Source: Flammeovirga sp. SJP92 | GTDB taxonomy: Bacteria; Bacteroidota; Bacteroidia; Cytophagales; Flammeovirgaceae | NCBI RefSeq assembly: GCF_001583495.1 | Contig: NZ_LQAQ01000063.1 | Span: 142,800-206,799, forward strand | Direction of reading: 5' to 3' | DNA: 64,000 bases | Shown here: piece after piece, positions 25,553-34,549 of the stretch | How positions within the stretch are numbered: the first letter of the stretch is position 1 | Layout of the letters: the number at the start of each line of letters is the position of its first letter | The notes under the pieces: generated by a model | Told to the model about the DNA's origin: nothing | Database searches by the model: none | The model's input: the letters and a program-made list of their open reading frames with translations, nothing else | Translations under genes and position numbers: made by a program

Positions 25553-27241
25553 TTATAATACGCCCACTTTCTTCGTCAGCTTATTTTGATTATTATCTTG
25601 AATATTGACGATATAAATACCTTTGGTCAATGCTGTTATTTTCACTTCAGTTTGATTGGTGTTTTGTTGAAAAACAACTCTTCCTTCCAAATCATATAAC
25701 TGTATCAATCGCTGTGAGTGATCAGAGAAAACAATATCAATTTGTCCTGTATTCTGATTTTTAAATTGTACCACAAGCTCCTTTTCCAAACTGCTGATGA
25801 CATCCTCTTCTGATGGGTCTCTTTCATCACCAACCGTTACATTAAATGTCTCAGAGTGCAACACCTTATCTTCTTTTATTACAGAAAGACTCGCTTTATA
25901 CTTATCGACTGGAATATTCAATTCAGAAAAAATAATCTCTTCCTTAAATGACTGTACTGTGGACGACTGAATAGTGTAAATCTTTTGGTACACTTCCTTC
26001 TCCTCATCCATTACCAGCAATTGCACTTGATATTCTTTTTCAAGAGGCTGGAAAGTGGAGAAATTAATTCTGTTCAAAGAAGGTTGTTCCAAATCCAATG
26101 CAAAATGTTTATCGATGTAATCAACATGACTTAACCCCACTGACGGCATATAAGTCTCTGTCCATTCCAATCGCTCATAAGCAGCCATTTTATAATCCTT
26201 AAAAAACTGATGTGATAATCCTGACCATAATTCAACATTAGGCCTTTCATAAGCATAAAAATCACTGACATCAACGTTCTCTCCTGGCTCTCCCCATGCC
26301 CAGAACTTCAATCCGGGAGTGAGTGATTGATCGTTTGAAATTCTAAAAAGTCCTTCTTCGTTATCATGGTTGATCACACCATAAAAATCTTTCTTGAAGC
26401 TAGGGTAAGCATAAGCGATGCCTTGCTCTTCCCAATTTTTGAGTAATGGTAAATTTGTATATTCTTGTACTCTCGGTCCATTCGAAACAAGTTTATCTAT
26501 ACTCGTTAACCAATTTCCGGGACTCCATCCTACTTCATATTGATCAATGGGGACAATCATTTCTGAATTAAATGAAGTCCTAGGATTTTCAACTGTAGAA
26601 CCTGGAGCAAAAGTGACGCATGTCCAATATTCCAAATTATTATCTACTGCAAGATTTTCCAGTCGTACATTGACCTCAAAATTTGACGCTCCTTCTCTAA
26701 GAATTACATCAAAGTAACAGGTCACATTCGTTACTCCATTGTTGTACTGTGGAGGATGCTGAGGATTATCTAAATTATCTTGTATCCACATTGACAATCT
26801 CACTCCATCACTCAGTACTTCAGGTGCTTTTTGGTTCCATGGAACACACCAATATTTCCCATGTTCGGGCTCTGGGAAAGTTGGAAAAACACCTGCGTAC
26901 TGCATGAGCCAGTCATGATAAAAAATATTGTCCCCTATCAAATAAGGAACTCCTAATTCATTGGTATAAAGTTGCTCATGACCAGTAGGTTTGTAGATAA
27001 AAGAGACTACTCTAGCCCCAAATTCAGGCACGACTGTAATTTTCACCAATTCATTTTCCAGTACAATTCCTTTAAATTCCCTTTCAACAATTTCAGTTGT
27101 AGAAAAAGAAGCTATACTGTAATGCTCATCTAAAGTATAATCATAATGCTGCCACACAAGGGTGGTATCTCGCACCTGCACCTGAGCGAAAGCATAGGTA
27201 TGAAGTATAAAAAATAAGAGTATTAGTAGATGTCTTTTCAT
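25553..27241 (-). CDS. Secreted DUF5107 (mutarotase-like) protein with T9SS sorting domain
   Basis: From the ATG at 27241 the 562-residue product starts with a signal peptide (MKRHLLILLFFILHTYAFAQ). The main region (about residues 50-370) matches the DUF5107 type, a galactose-mutarotase-like beta-sandwich, with VPEFGARVVSFIYKPTG and GVRLSMWIQDN. A beta-rich linker follows, and the C terminus is a T9SS sorting domain (LIQLYDLEGRVVF ... KGIYIVNIQ). It is the first gene of the oxidative pentose operon. A role in handling carbohydrate anomers or binding glycan outside the cell is plausible but not demonstrated by the sequence. Confidence 0.8.
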   Translation of the reverse strand: MKRHLLILLFFILHTYAFAQVQVRDTTLVWQHYDYTLDEHYSIASFSTTEIVEREFKGIVLENELVKITVVPEFGARVVSFIYKPTGHEQLYTNELGVPYLIGDNIFYHDWLMQYAGVFPTFPEPEHGKYWCVPWNQKAPEVLSDGVRLSMWIQDNLDNPQHPPQYNNGVTNVTCYFDVILREGASNFEVNVRLENLAVDNNLEYWTCVTFAPGSTVENPRTSFNSEMIVPIDQYEVGWSPGNWLTSIDKLVSNGPRVQEYTNLPLLKNWEEQGIAYAYPSFKKDFYGVINHDNEEGLFRISNDQSLTPGLKFWAWGEPGENVDVSDFYAYERPNVELWSGLSHQFFKDYKMAAYERLEWTETYMPSVGLSHVDYIDKHFALDLEQPSLNRINFSTFQPLEKEYQVQLLVMDEEKEVYQKIYTIQSSTVQSFKEEIIFSELNIPVDKYKASLSVIKEDKVLHSETFNVTVGDERDPSEEDVISSLEKELVVQFKNQNTGQIDIVFSDHSQRLIQLYDLEGRVVFQQNTNQTEVKITALTKGIYIVNIQDNNQNKLTKKVGVL

Positions 27242-27586
27242 TTCATTCCTTTTGTTTGTTATCATAATTTAGGTGACTCCAAACATGAAAGGCAATAGGT
27301 GAGTAGTGATGACGTAGTGATTAAAGTAGTAAAAAGTTAGTTCATGGCGTTAAACCGTTCATTTGACGTATATTAATCCTCTTTTTTGAAAATATTTCTT
27401 TACTTCAAACACTTCACTAATGAGTATGCATAAAAAATGTACTACAATTGATAATTATTATATTATTAAGCCTTGAGATTACCACTCATTAACGAATGGT
27501 CGCCTGATATATCACTACATTTGCGACTGCAAAAAATGGGGAGATTTTATCTCTATCAATTATCTAACAATCTTAATTACAAGAAA
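27242..27586. other. Divergent intergenic region
   Basis: The 345 bases separate the minus-strand pentose operon from the plus-strand SatP gene and should contain both promoters. A TACATTTG element is visible for the plus strand. I find no clear minus-strand TAnnTTTG and no palindrome. Confidence 0.4.
27516..27523 (+). promoter_or_regulatory. Candidate -7 element of the SatP-type gene
   Basis: TACATTTG matches TAnnTTTG about 64 bases before the ATG at 27587. No TTG is found at the -33 spacing, so support is partial. Confidence 0.35.
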
Positions 27587-28141
27587 ATGAAAAACGGGAA
27601 TCCTGCTGTTGTAGGTTTAGCTGGCTTTGGTTTAACGACATTATTATTACAATTCCATAACTTAGGCTGGGTAGGCTTAGGTCCTGTGATGGCTATGGGT
27701 ATCATCTTTGGTGGATTGGCACAGTTTATTGCTGGTTTCCAAGAGCAAAAAATGGGAAACAGCTTCGGTTTTTCAGCATTCGTTTCATACGGTGCATTCT
27801 GGATGGGTCTTTGTATCATCTGGCTTTGTAACCACTACGGTATTTATGAATCTTCGCATTCTGATGTAGGGTTCTTCTTATTAGCTTGGATGCTTTATAC
27901 ATTAATCATGTTTATCGCTTCTTTAAGAATTCATACGGCTATGGCGTTTACTTTCGGTACGCTCCTTTTAGGATTCTTATTCTTAGTTTTAGAGCACTTT
28001 GTTTCTGAAGCTTTCAAACCAATTGCAGCAATTGATTTAATCATTTGTGCTGGTGCGGCTTGGTACATGATGGCAGCGGCTATCATCAATGAGTTGGCTG
28101 GTAAAGTAGTATTACCTTTAGGAAATAAGATTATCAAGTAG
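27587..28141 (+). CDS. GPR1/FUN34/YaaH-family acetate/succinate transporter (SatP-like)
   Basis: From the ATG at 27587 the product is 184 residues with six hydrophobic helices, the size of E. coli SatP. The family signature NPAVVGLAGFGLTTLLL opens the protein, and GGLAQFIAGFQEQKMGNSFG, SYGAFWMG and TAMAFTFGTL follow. Members move acetate, succinate or ammonium across the inner membrane. The longer frame upstream has no membrane character and is rejected. A terminator follows. Its nearness to a xylan locus could reflect acetate from acetylated xylan, but no acetyl-xylan esterase is in the window. Confidence 0.92.
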   Translation: MKNGNPAVVGLAGFGLTTLLLQFHNLGWVGLGPVMAMGIIFGGLAQFIAGFQEQKMGNSFGFSAFVSYGAFWMGLCIIWLCNHYGIYESSHSDVGFFLLAWMLYTLIMFIASLRIHTAMAFTFGTLLLGFLFLVLEHFVSEAFKPIAAIDLIICAGAAWYMMAAAIINELAGKVVLPLGNKIIK

Positions 28142-28163
28142 TCTATTTCTGTAGATATAAATG

Positions 28164-28209
28164 ATCCGCTATTGCTATGGGGTTTCTCATAGTAATAGCG
28201 GATTTTTTT
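28164..28209 (+). terminator. Rho-independent terminator
   Basis: ATCCGCTATTGCTATG (28164-28179) pairs with CATAGTAATAGCGGAT (28188-28203), one mismatch, followed by a T-run. It ends the SatP gene. Confidence 0.9.
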
Positions 28210-28236
28210 ATTTCGAATTTATTGATTGCTCTCTCA

Positions 28237-28343
28237 GTAGAAGCGTAGCCTGCTACGCAATTGCATGAAATAATGGAGAACATGAAAGTTTATAGATCTC
28301 ATCAAAAATGATACAATCTATACGTAGCAGGCTACGTGTCTAC
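28237..28343. repeat. Paired REP-like palindromes (REPIN-like)
   Basis: GTAGAAGCGTAGCCTGCTACGC at its 5' part (28237-28258, stem GCGTAGC/GCTACGC) is repeated in inverted orientation at 28322-28343 (ACGTAGC-AG-GCTACGT, then GTCTAC). The outer ends are GTAG and CTAC. It lies between the SatP terminator and the GH11 stop codon. Confidence 0.75.
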
Positions 28344-28351
28344 AAAGATTG

Positions 28352-29659
28352 TTAATGAATCGCTACTCTCTGAGTTAAAGTATTTGCAGTACCGACTACA
28401 TGAAAAACATAGATTCCTTGGTGCAGTGAAGGTGGTAATTGGAAAGTCGTTGTTCCTCCTGATGTAGTAATTGTTTCTACTAATTGACCTTGGGAAGTAT
28501 AGATTAAAATCTCATTTATATTACCCAAATCAACATTTTTTACTGTGAAATAATTCTCTTTAATGGGATTGGGAAAAATAATACTTTCAGACTGTTCTGA
28601 TAAACTCGAAAGATTTCTTTGTCTTGCTCCTGATGTGTTTCCAAAACCGATAACGCCATTGCAATGCATCCATTCACTGTATTGGCCTCCACAAGTATTA
28701 TTCTGCCAAACTGCAGTATTGTAAGATTGTTGTTCTGCTTGCTTACGGCTTCCATTGATTTCTACCCAATCTACTTGCACATCTCTGCCGTTAGTATCAT
28801 TGAAGTATTCTACATTAACACCACCTGAAGAGTTAGTATTGACAGTATAAATCTTGAAGTTATTGGTCAGTGACAAGGTTTGTATTGTTTGATTGTCAAT
28901 TCTAACATTCAACTTCTCTTGACCACTGATTCCTTTCGCTCTTACTTTGATGGTATTAGAGTTTCCACTTCCGCCACTGTTTCCATTACTTGTGCCCATG
29001 GTCATGCTGTACACATCACAAGTACCACTGCTTTGATAGCCTTCTACAGTAAAAGATACTTCATATAAATTCCCCATATTCATTCCTAATGAAGCCCATG
29101 CATTGAAGTGATTAGCACATGTCACTGTACCGCTTGTCTTTTTCGACCTTCGAACACTCCAGTATTGCTGAAATGTCTTGGTACCTTGAATCGAAGGTTG
29201 TTGAACTCGGGTCGTTTCATAAATATCATAAGTGCCACCATCAGTTGTTACAGTACCTTTTGGTGTTCCTCCTGGTGGGCGCCAGCTTCCCCAGCTTTCT
29301 ACAATATAATATTCCACTAATGGACTTGTTGTCCAGCCATAAACACACAAATACGAATTACCAGAAGGTTGGTAATTGGCCCCATAAGTCACTGTTTGAT
29401 TTTTCACTCCAGGACGCTTCCCTTTTCTTGCTAAAAGGTTGCCGATGTTATTCCAAGAGACATAGAAGTTACCTCCATTATTGAGAGTCATACACCCATT
29501 CCCTGAGTCTTTCCAATATTCGTAAGTGTAGCCTCCTTGATTGCCGATTTGATTGTTGCAAATGGTTTGGGCATTTGTGTGAGATGAGAAAGTAACAACA
29601 CACAAAAGTGGAAGGAGAAATACACTCATCATAGAGCATAAGTTTAGTAATTTTTTCAT
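28352..29659 (-). CDS. Secreted GH11 endo-xylanase with CBM60-like module and T9SS sorting domain
   Basis: The 435-residue protein has a signal peptide ending near SHTNAQ. The GH11 jelly-roll occupies about residues 35-215: [17 protein letters not shown] at the start, the nucleophile Glu in [12 protein letters not shown] near residue 116, and the acid/base Glu in [12 protein letters not shown] near 205. A glycine/serine linker leads to a xylan-binding module of CBM60/CBM36 type ([21 protein letters not shown] near residue 240; [14 protein letters not shown]). The C terminus is a T9SS sorting domain starting at IIFPNP. It cleaves the xylan backbone outside the cell. It is downstream of the GH8 gene. 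Confidence 0.95.
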   Translation of the reverse strand: MKKLLNLCSMMSVFLLPLLCVVTFSSHTNAQTICNNQIGNQGGYTYEYWKDSGNGCMTLNNGGNFYVSWNNIGNLLARKGKRPGVKNQTVTYGANYQPSGNSYLCVYGWTTSPLVEYYIVESWGSWRPPGGTPKGTVTTDGGTYDIYETTRVQQPSIQGTKTFQQYWSVRRSKKTSGTVTCANHFNAWASLGMNMGNLYEVSFTVEGYQSSGTCDVYSMTMGTSNGNSGGSGNSNTIKVRAKGISGQEKLNVRIDNQTIQTLSLTNNFKIYTVNTNSSGGVNVEYFNDTNGRDVQVDWVEINGSRKQAEQQSYNTAVWQNNTCGGQYSEWMHCNGVIGFGNTSGARQRNLSSLSEQSESIIFPNPIKENYFTVKNVDLGNINEILIYTSQGQLVETITTSGGTTTFQLPPSLHQGIYVFHVVGTANTLTQRVAIH

Positions 29660-29687
29660 TGTAATTAAGTTTTCATTTCATAATTGA

Positions 29688-29775
29688 TCAAGAGCCCAAT
29701 AGATATGGGGAGTATTAAGACAATGAGATAGCGTGAATTGGGCTCTTGATTTGTAAAAGATTGTTGTCTTAATAC
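29688..29775 (-). promoter_or_regulatory. Two interleaved perfect inverted repeats between GH8 and GH11 genes
   Basis: Arm A TCAAGAGCCCAAT (29688-29700) pairs with 29737-29749 over 13 bp. Arm B GTATTAAGACAA (29712-29723) pairs with 29764-29775 over 12 bp. The order is A-B-A'-B', so the stems either form a pseudoknot or exclude each other. The A stem ends 28 bases before the GH11 start codon. There is no T-run, so it is not a plain terminator. Confidence 0.65.
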
Positions 29776-29784
29776 CTTTTAGTA

Positions 29785-32700
29785 TTACTGAATTATTAGT
29801 TTTCTTATTTGATTCAATCCATCAGACTGCACCTGCACAACATAGGTTCCTCTTTTAAAACCTTGAGTACTTATTTTCTGCAAACCAGAGGTAAGTTCTG
29901 ATGTAAAGACCTTTACGCCACTGATGGTGTAGATGCTGATTTGTACAGATTGATCCCCCATTCCTTTTACCGTAAAATAGCTTTGGGCAGGGTTAGGATA
30001 TAAAGTCATTTCTGAATGTAAACTTTCTTTTGAGGCTACATTTTTAGAGGCTGTCCTTGCATTAGAGCAAGAAGGAGCTGTTGATGAATTGCTGAAATAA
30101 ATGGTATGTGTTCCGGTTTTAGAAAGTAAGACTACGTTAGTACCCTCTTTCCCTATCCAATATTCTCCATCTAATCCATTAAAGCCACTGTTTGTAAAAG
30201 TGATAGAAGGTGATGCACTTCCTAAAGTATGCGTAATCGATCCTTTTAGGTCCACGTACCAATTGGGTACTCCATTATTCGTTCTCATAGAGAAATCCCA
30301 TATTTGATTGCCTTCTTTTGACCAATTCACTGAAATATTATTGACTTGAGATAAATCAGGGCCATTTCCTAATACATGTGCATGTGTAAAACTCGTGTTA
30401 GTTGTAGGAAAAGCGGATGTACTTGGTAAACCAAATGAGCAACTAGGGGTATTGCCTCCACCGTTATCACCGCCATTATTTCCTTCTGCTGTGATGACTA
30501 AATTTCCAAGGTTGAATCCTCCTGCATCAAAGGCAACTCTCATAATTTGTTGCCCTGCCGTTAGATTCACTTCTGAAACCGTGACATTCGTAAATGTACC
30601 CCAATCTCCTGTAGATGGCACTGCTAATAATCCTGTCTGATCCACTCCTTTGAATTCAATATGGAATTTCCCATTGGCATTAACAGAAGCGACTTCAGCT
30701 GAGATGGAATACGAGCCTGCATTGGCTACATTTACGGTAAATTCAAGCCATTCTCCATTAGCAATCCAACCCACATTTCCACCGTTTGTTCTACTCTCCG
30801 TATCCACATCTGTATCCTGACGGTCACCATTTCCATTATTCCCAACTCCTGTGTCGTGGTAAGCTACTCCTTCTCCTCCATTATCAAAAGTTGTCGCGTT
30901 AATTATTCCCGGGATAGCTTGTGGACTTCCTAAATAAGGAGTTTGTTCTGTTACAGGTATAGACGTTACAGTCACTGAAGTTTGATCCGTAAAACCACCG
31001 TCTGCTGTAGTTACTGTAATGGTTGAAGTGCCTTCTGCTATAGCTTGTACTCTTCCTGATGTAGAAACTGTTGCTACATTGGGATTTGAAGAAGTATAAG
31101 AAACGGCTTTATTATCTGCATTGGTAGGTAATACTGCAACACTAAGGTTCGATGCCTCTCCTTCTTGAATGGAAAGTGTTGAAGGCGTTAAAGTCACTCC
31201 TGTTACCGGAATTGGGTCTACAGGAGGTGGAGTTGATCCATCCACATAAGCTTTGAAATTTCCTGATAGATGCAATAAGCACATCATTTGTAATAGCCCA
31301 TCGTAATAACGGTATCTTCCTGTGGTAGGAGCTCTATCCCATAAGGCATTGATGAATTCCCATGCTTTGGCATCAGTAGAGGCTAAGGCAGTCATGGCAT
31401 TACAAGCGACCAATCCTACTGCTTGATAATTTGTGCCCGGTAATGGATTTCCATTTAAAGTATATCCACTAGAGTAACTGTAAATTCCTTCACTGTAGAA
31501 AAAGTCTTGGATATTATCAGTGATTACTTTTTCACGTTCATCTTTTTTGAACCATGCATAATCCATCGCTACATTCATTGCACAGCGCCAAGCATCCACC
31601 ACAAAATCTTCTTTATGACCTCCGGTTGGTGATCCATCATAATTGGAATAGTCAGGCATCAAACCAGTAGTGGGGTGAGCGGCCGATTGAAAGAAATCAC
31701 GTGCAACATCAGCGGCATCTTTCCAATATTGCTGATTGGTGTTGGCCATAATTCCCCATACTTCATAAAAGGATGGTAAGAAATAAGAAGGGTCTGTATA
31801 CGTGGAGGCATTAGCATAAGGAACAAAACACACTTTTTTCTCCTCATTAAACATATTCGGAACGGAGCCTATGATTTGATTATGAGGCCACCCTTTATTC
31901 ATGATTTGCTCTAAAATATAATCTGCTTCAGCACGGTAATTATAAATTCCTCCTCTATCCCCAAAACGAACGGAAGCAAAATACAACGCGGTTACGAAGT
32001 AGATTTCACCGTCAGATGCAGTATTGGGATCTAGCTCATTGCCACTTGCATCCACAATCCAACGAAAATAACCTTCACGATTACCTGGGCCATGTTGCAT
32101 GTGTGTTTTAGCAAATTTCCACATGCGGTCAAACTCCTCTTGTTTATTCATCTGTACTGCGATCATCATACCATATGACATTCCTTCTGATCGCACATCA
32201 TTATTGTCTATATCAAGAATATAAGCTTCATCTGTTCCTTTAGGGTAATACACTCTTTCAGTGGCATCATCACCGTAGAATAATTGCTGGTAGATATCGT
32301 TTATTTTAGTATCAATCTGCTGTTGTGTATACCCTGCCTCCTTGAACATATTTCTGTAGTTTCCTGTATAAAATGCTCCTTGAGATGGTAAGACAGGAGG
32401 AGCAGGTGGTGGTGGAATATCTCCCGTTCTCAAAAAAGAAATCCAATCTAAAATAGTGTCATTGGAGCCATCATCCGTTATTAAAACCAATGTAATTGTT
32501 CTGTTTCCTGGATTGCCTTCGATCTTAACAGACTTGGTTTGTGTGGTTGCTGAAGTACCCGAGAAAGAAAAAGAAGTGACTTCAACACCATCAATTTCTA
32601 GGCTTACTCCTGCTGCACTGCTATTTGTGGAAGCCCCTCTGACTGCAATGTCAAATAATCCGGGAGCATCAGAAAAATTAATGGTCGTTGATCCTTTATC

Positions 32701-32934
32701 ATCATTGGCATAAAGAATAATTCCATTAAAAGGGGTTGTGGTTGTACCTGCATAGGCCCCACCCAAGGTTAATGTTTCCGCTTGGATTTTGATTTCTGCA
32801 TTGTTGATAACGGCACTACCTTCTACCCTCAGTTGGAATAGCATAACCGTTATCAAAGAAATTAATTTAATAAAGTTGAGTGATACAAAGGATAAAGCTT
32901 TAAAGCTCGTCCTTTTGTTGTAATAGTTTTTCAT
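29785..32934 (-). CDS. Secreted multimodular GH8 xylanase with carbohydrate-binding modules and T9SS sorting domain
   Basis: The 1049-residue protein has a signal region near residues 20-40. An N-terminal CBM6/35-like module occupies about residues 45-165 (IKIQAETLTLGG). The GH8 (alpha/alpha)6 catalytic domain runs from about 185 to 590: the acid Glu lies in VRSEGMSYGMM near residue 247 and the base Asp in TASDGEIYF near 306. A Big_2 immunoglobulin-like domain follows, then a CBM6 module (YHDTGVGNNGNGDRQDTDVD ... NGEWLEFTV), an unrecognised domain of about 120 residues, and a T9SS sorting domain (TLYPNPAQSYFTV). GH8 xylanases cut xylan or release reducing-end xylose. It leads a two-gene unit with GH11. 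Confidence 0.93.
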   Translation of the reverse strand: MKNYYNKRTSFKALSFVSLNFIKLISLITVMLFQLRVEGSAVINNAEIKIQAETLTLGGAYAGTTTTPFNGIILYANDDKGSTTINFSDAPGLFDIAVRGASTNSSAAGVSLEIDGVEVTSFSFSGTSATTQTKSVKIEGNPGNRTITLVLITDDGSNDTILDWISFLRTGDIPPPPAPPVLPSQGAFYTGNYRNMFKEAGYTQQQIDTKINDIYQQLFYGDDATERVYYPKGTDEAYILDIDNNDVRSEGMSYGMMIAVQMNKQEEFDRMWKFAKTHMQHGPGNREGYFRWIVDASGNELDPNTASDGEIYFVTALYFASVRFGDRGGIYNYRAEADYILEQIMNKGWPHNQIIGSVPNMFNEEKKVCFVPYANASTYTDPSYFLPSFYEVWGIMANTNQQYWKDAADVARDFFQSAAHPTTGLMPDYSNYDGSPTGGHKEDFVVDAWRCAMNVAMDYAWFKKDEREKVITDNIQDFFYSEGIYSYSSGYTLNGNPLPGTNYQAVGLVACNAMTALASTDAKAWEFINALWDRAPTTGRYRYYDGLLQMMCLLHLSGNFKAYVDGSTPPPVDPIPVTGVTLTPSTLSIQEGEASNLSVAVLPTNADNKAVSYTSSNPNVATVSTSGRVQAIAEGTSTITVTTADGGFTDQTSVTVTSIPVTEQTPYLGSPQAIPGIINATTFDNGGEGVAYHDTGVGNNGNGDRQDTDVDTESRTNGGNVGWIANGEWLEFTVNVANAGSYSISAEVASVNANGKFHIEFKGVDQTGLLAVPSTGDWGTFTNVTVSEVNLTAGQQIMRVAFDAGGFNLGNLVITAEGNNGGDNGGGNTPSCSFGLPSTSAFPTTNTSFTHAHVLGNGPDLSQVNNISVNWSKEGNQIWDFSMRTNNGVPNWYVDLKGSITHTLGSASPSITFTNSGFNGLDGEYWIGKEGTNVVLLSKTGTHTIYFSNSSTAPSCSNARTASKNVASKESLHSEMTLYPNPAQSYFTVKGMGDQSVQISIYTISGVKVFTSELTSGLQKISTQGFKRGTYVVQVQSDGLNQIRKLIIQ

Positions 32935-33030
32935 TTCAATAAGTGTGTTGATTTAGTTAGCACTCTTTCTCTTTGCTTATGAGGTAGCCGGAACAACATA
33001 GAAAGTAGAAGAGTTAATTCATTTCATCGA

Positions 33031-33189
33031 AGCTATTGTTCAATTAAAATAGGAAGTTTTGGATTATCTTTTTGAGCCTATTCTACGTTAGAATATCATC
33101 TCGTAGCTATAGCTATGCTCTTCTATTCTGCCTTGAATAGACTCAAAAATATTAATCCAATCTATCCCAATTTTAAATGCTCAACAGCT
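33031..33189. repeat. 159-bp imperfect palindrome
   Basis: The two halves mirror each other around TAGCTATAGCTA (33104-33115). Arms at 33061-33083 (GGATTA...GAGCCTATTC) match 33135-33158, and an outer pair AGCTATTG (33031-33038) / CAACAGCT (33182-33189) with a TTAAAAT block continues the symmetry. Only a few mismatches and one-base offsets interrupt it. No open frame is inside. Confidence 0.75.
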
Positions 33190-33497
33190 TAAGAGATATC
33201 TCGTTGAAAGTAAAACTATGCTAATGAAGAATTATAAAATATAAAATTAGGGTCAAAAAATATCAAAAATGAAGCAGTAGAGATGTTGCATTACAGTGCT
33301 TCATTTCTTGTATACGTCTAAAATTACTAAAGTAATAGTTATGGCATACAGATGTTAGAATGCTGTAATTGTAAAGTTGGTTGATGTGTTTTTAAAGGGG
33401 AAATTATTAAACTGTTTACCCATAAATGAAATTATGGGTCTAAGTTTATAAGCCTTCCCAATAACCTATATCAAAATTTAAGTATTAAATCTAGAAA

Positions 33498-33528
33498 CAA
33501 AAAAAGCACATCAAATTGACATGCTTTT
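33498..33528 (-). terminator. Terminator of the SusC-to-GH43 xylan operon
   Basis: AAAAGCA (33502-33508) pairs with TGCTTTT (33522-33528), and the minus strand runs into a T-tract. It follows the GH43 stop codon and separates the transporter operon from the GH8-GH11 unit. Confidence 0.7.
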
Positions 33529-33552
33529 CGAAATGAAATATTAAACTATCCG

Positions 33553-34533
33553 TTACATTTGACCGTCGATTGTTGAAATTGTCCCGTCACTATTATAATC
33601 TATTTCGATAAATTTGACGCTTCGCAACCATGTTTTTCCACCTGAAGGTTTGCTGTCGTGATAAAACAGATACCACTTATCATTAAATTCTACGATGGAA
33701 TGATGTGTAGTCCATCCTACTACAGGAGTTAAAATCACACCTTTGTACTGAAATGGTCCGTATGGAGAGTCACCTACTGCATAACAGATTTGATGTGTGT
33801 TTCCTGTAGAATAAGAGAAGTAATATTTGCCGTTGTATTTATGCATCCAAGGTCCTTCAAAATACCTTCTATCATGATCTCCTGCTTTTAAAGGCTCACC
33901 GTTTTCATCCAAAATCACTAGATCTTTTGGTTCCTCCGCGAAGCCTTTCATATCAGCTGTCAGTTTCACAACTTTTGGACATAAAGCATCTTCATGATCT
34001 GCAGGTTCTTGCCCTACTTCTATAGCTTTATTGTCTCTGTATCGTTGTAATTGTCCACCCCAAATACCACCAAAATACATATAATAATCTTCATCATTGT
34101 CTTGCAATACGGCAGGGTCAATGCTATAGCTTCCATCCATTGGAGTGGCTTCTGGAATAAAAGGGCCTTCAGGTTTGTCACTGATGGCAACGCCCATTCT
34201 GAAAATATCATTCTTATCCTTCATCGGAAAATATAAATAGTACTTTCCATTTTTCTCTGCAGCATCGGGTGCCCACATTTGTCGCCCAGCCCAAGGAATA
34301 TCTTCTAGTTTTAAAACACAACCATGATCCTTTACTTCACCATCTATTTCATCCATTGAAAAGACATGGTAATCTTGCATATTAAAGTGGTCTCCATTGT
34401 CATTTTCGGGAACACCTGACTCTATATCATGCGAAGGATAGATGTATAATTTTCCATTAAAAACATGTGCAGAAGGGTCTGCGGAGTAAATATGATCTGC
34501 TATATATTTTGGTTTATTTTGTACTAATTCCAT
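33553..34533 (-). CDS. Cytoplasmic GH43 beta-xylosidase/alpha-L-arabinofuranosidase (subfamily 1-like)
   Basis: The 326-residue single-domain propeller has no signal peptide. The catalytic residues are Asp19 in YSADPSAHVF, Asp near residue 137 in SIDPAVLQDND, and Glu near 226 in FEGPWMHKY. WAPDAAEKNGKYYLYFP and the HHSIVEFNDKWYLFYHD segment are typical of GH43 subfamily 1, which contains xylosidases acting on short xylo-oligosaccharides. It starts 16 bases after the transporter gene stop codon. The pair therefore imports and then hydrolyses oligosaccharides in the cytoplasm. Confidence 0.93.
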   Translation of the reverse strand: MELVQNKPKYIADHIYSADPSAHVFNGKLYIYPSHDIESGVPENDNGDHFNMQDYHVFSMDEIDGEVKDHGCVLKLEDIPWAGRQMWAPDAAEKNGKYYLYFPMKDKNDIFRMGVAISDKPEGPFIPEATPMDGSYSIDPAVLQDNDEDYYMYFGGIWGGQLQRYRDNKAIEVGQEPADHEDALCPKVVKLTADMKGFAEEPKDLVILDENGEPLKAGDHDRRYFEGPWMHKYNGKYYFSYSTGNTHQICYAVGDSPYGPFQYKGVILTPVVGWTTHHSIVEFNDKWYLFYHDSKPSGGKTWLRSVKFIEIDYNSDGTISTIDGQM

Positions 34534-34549
34534 TGTATTTCTATTTGAA

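Larger units (their letters stand above)
32935..33552. other. 618-base intergenic region dominated by a large palindrome
   Basis: This gap between the GH43 and GH8 genes holds the GH43 terminator (33498-33528), a degraded REP-like hairpin with GAAGCA/TGCTTC ends (33271-33302), and the 159-bp palindrome. The GH8 promoter should lie just left of the palindrome, but I see no clear TAnnTTTG. Confidence 0.5.

Noticed and set aside
27931..28137. Minus-strand frame opposite the SatP gene
   Set aside because: It mirrors codons of a conserved membrane protein and has no start signals.
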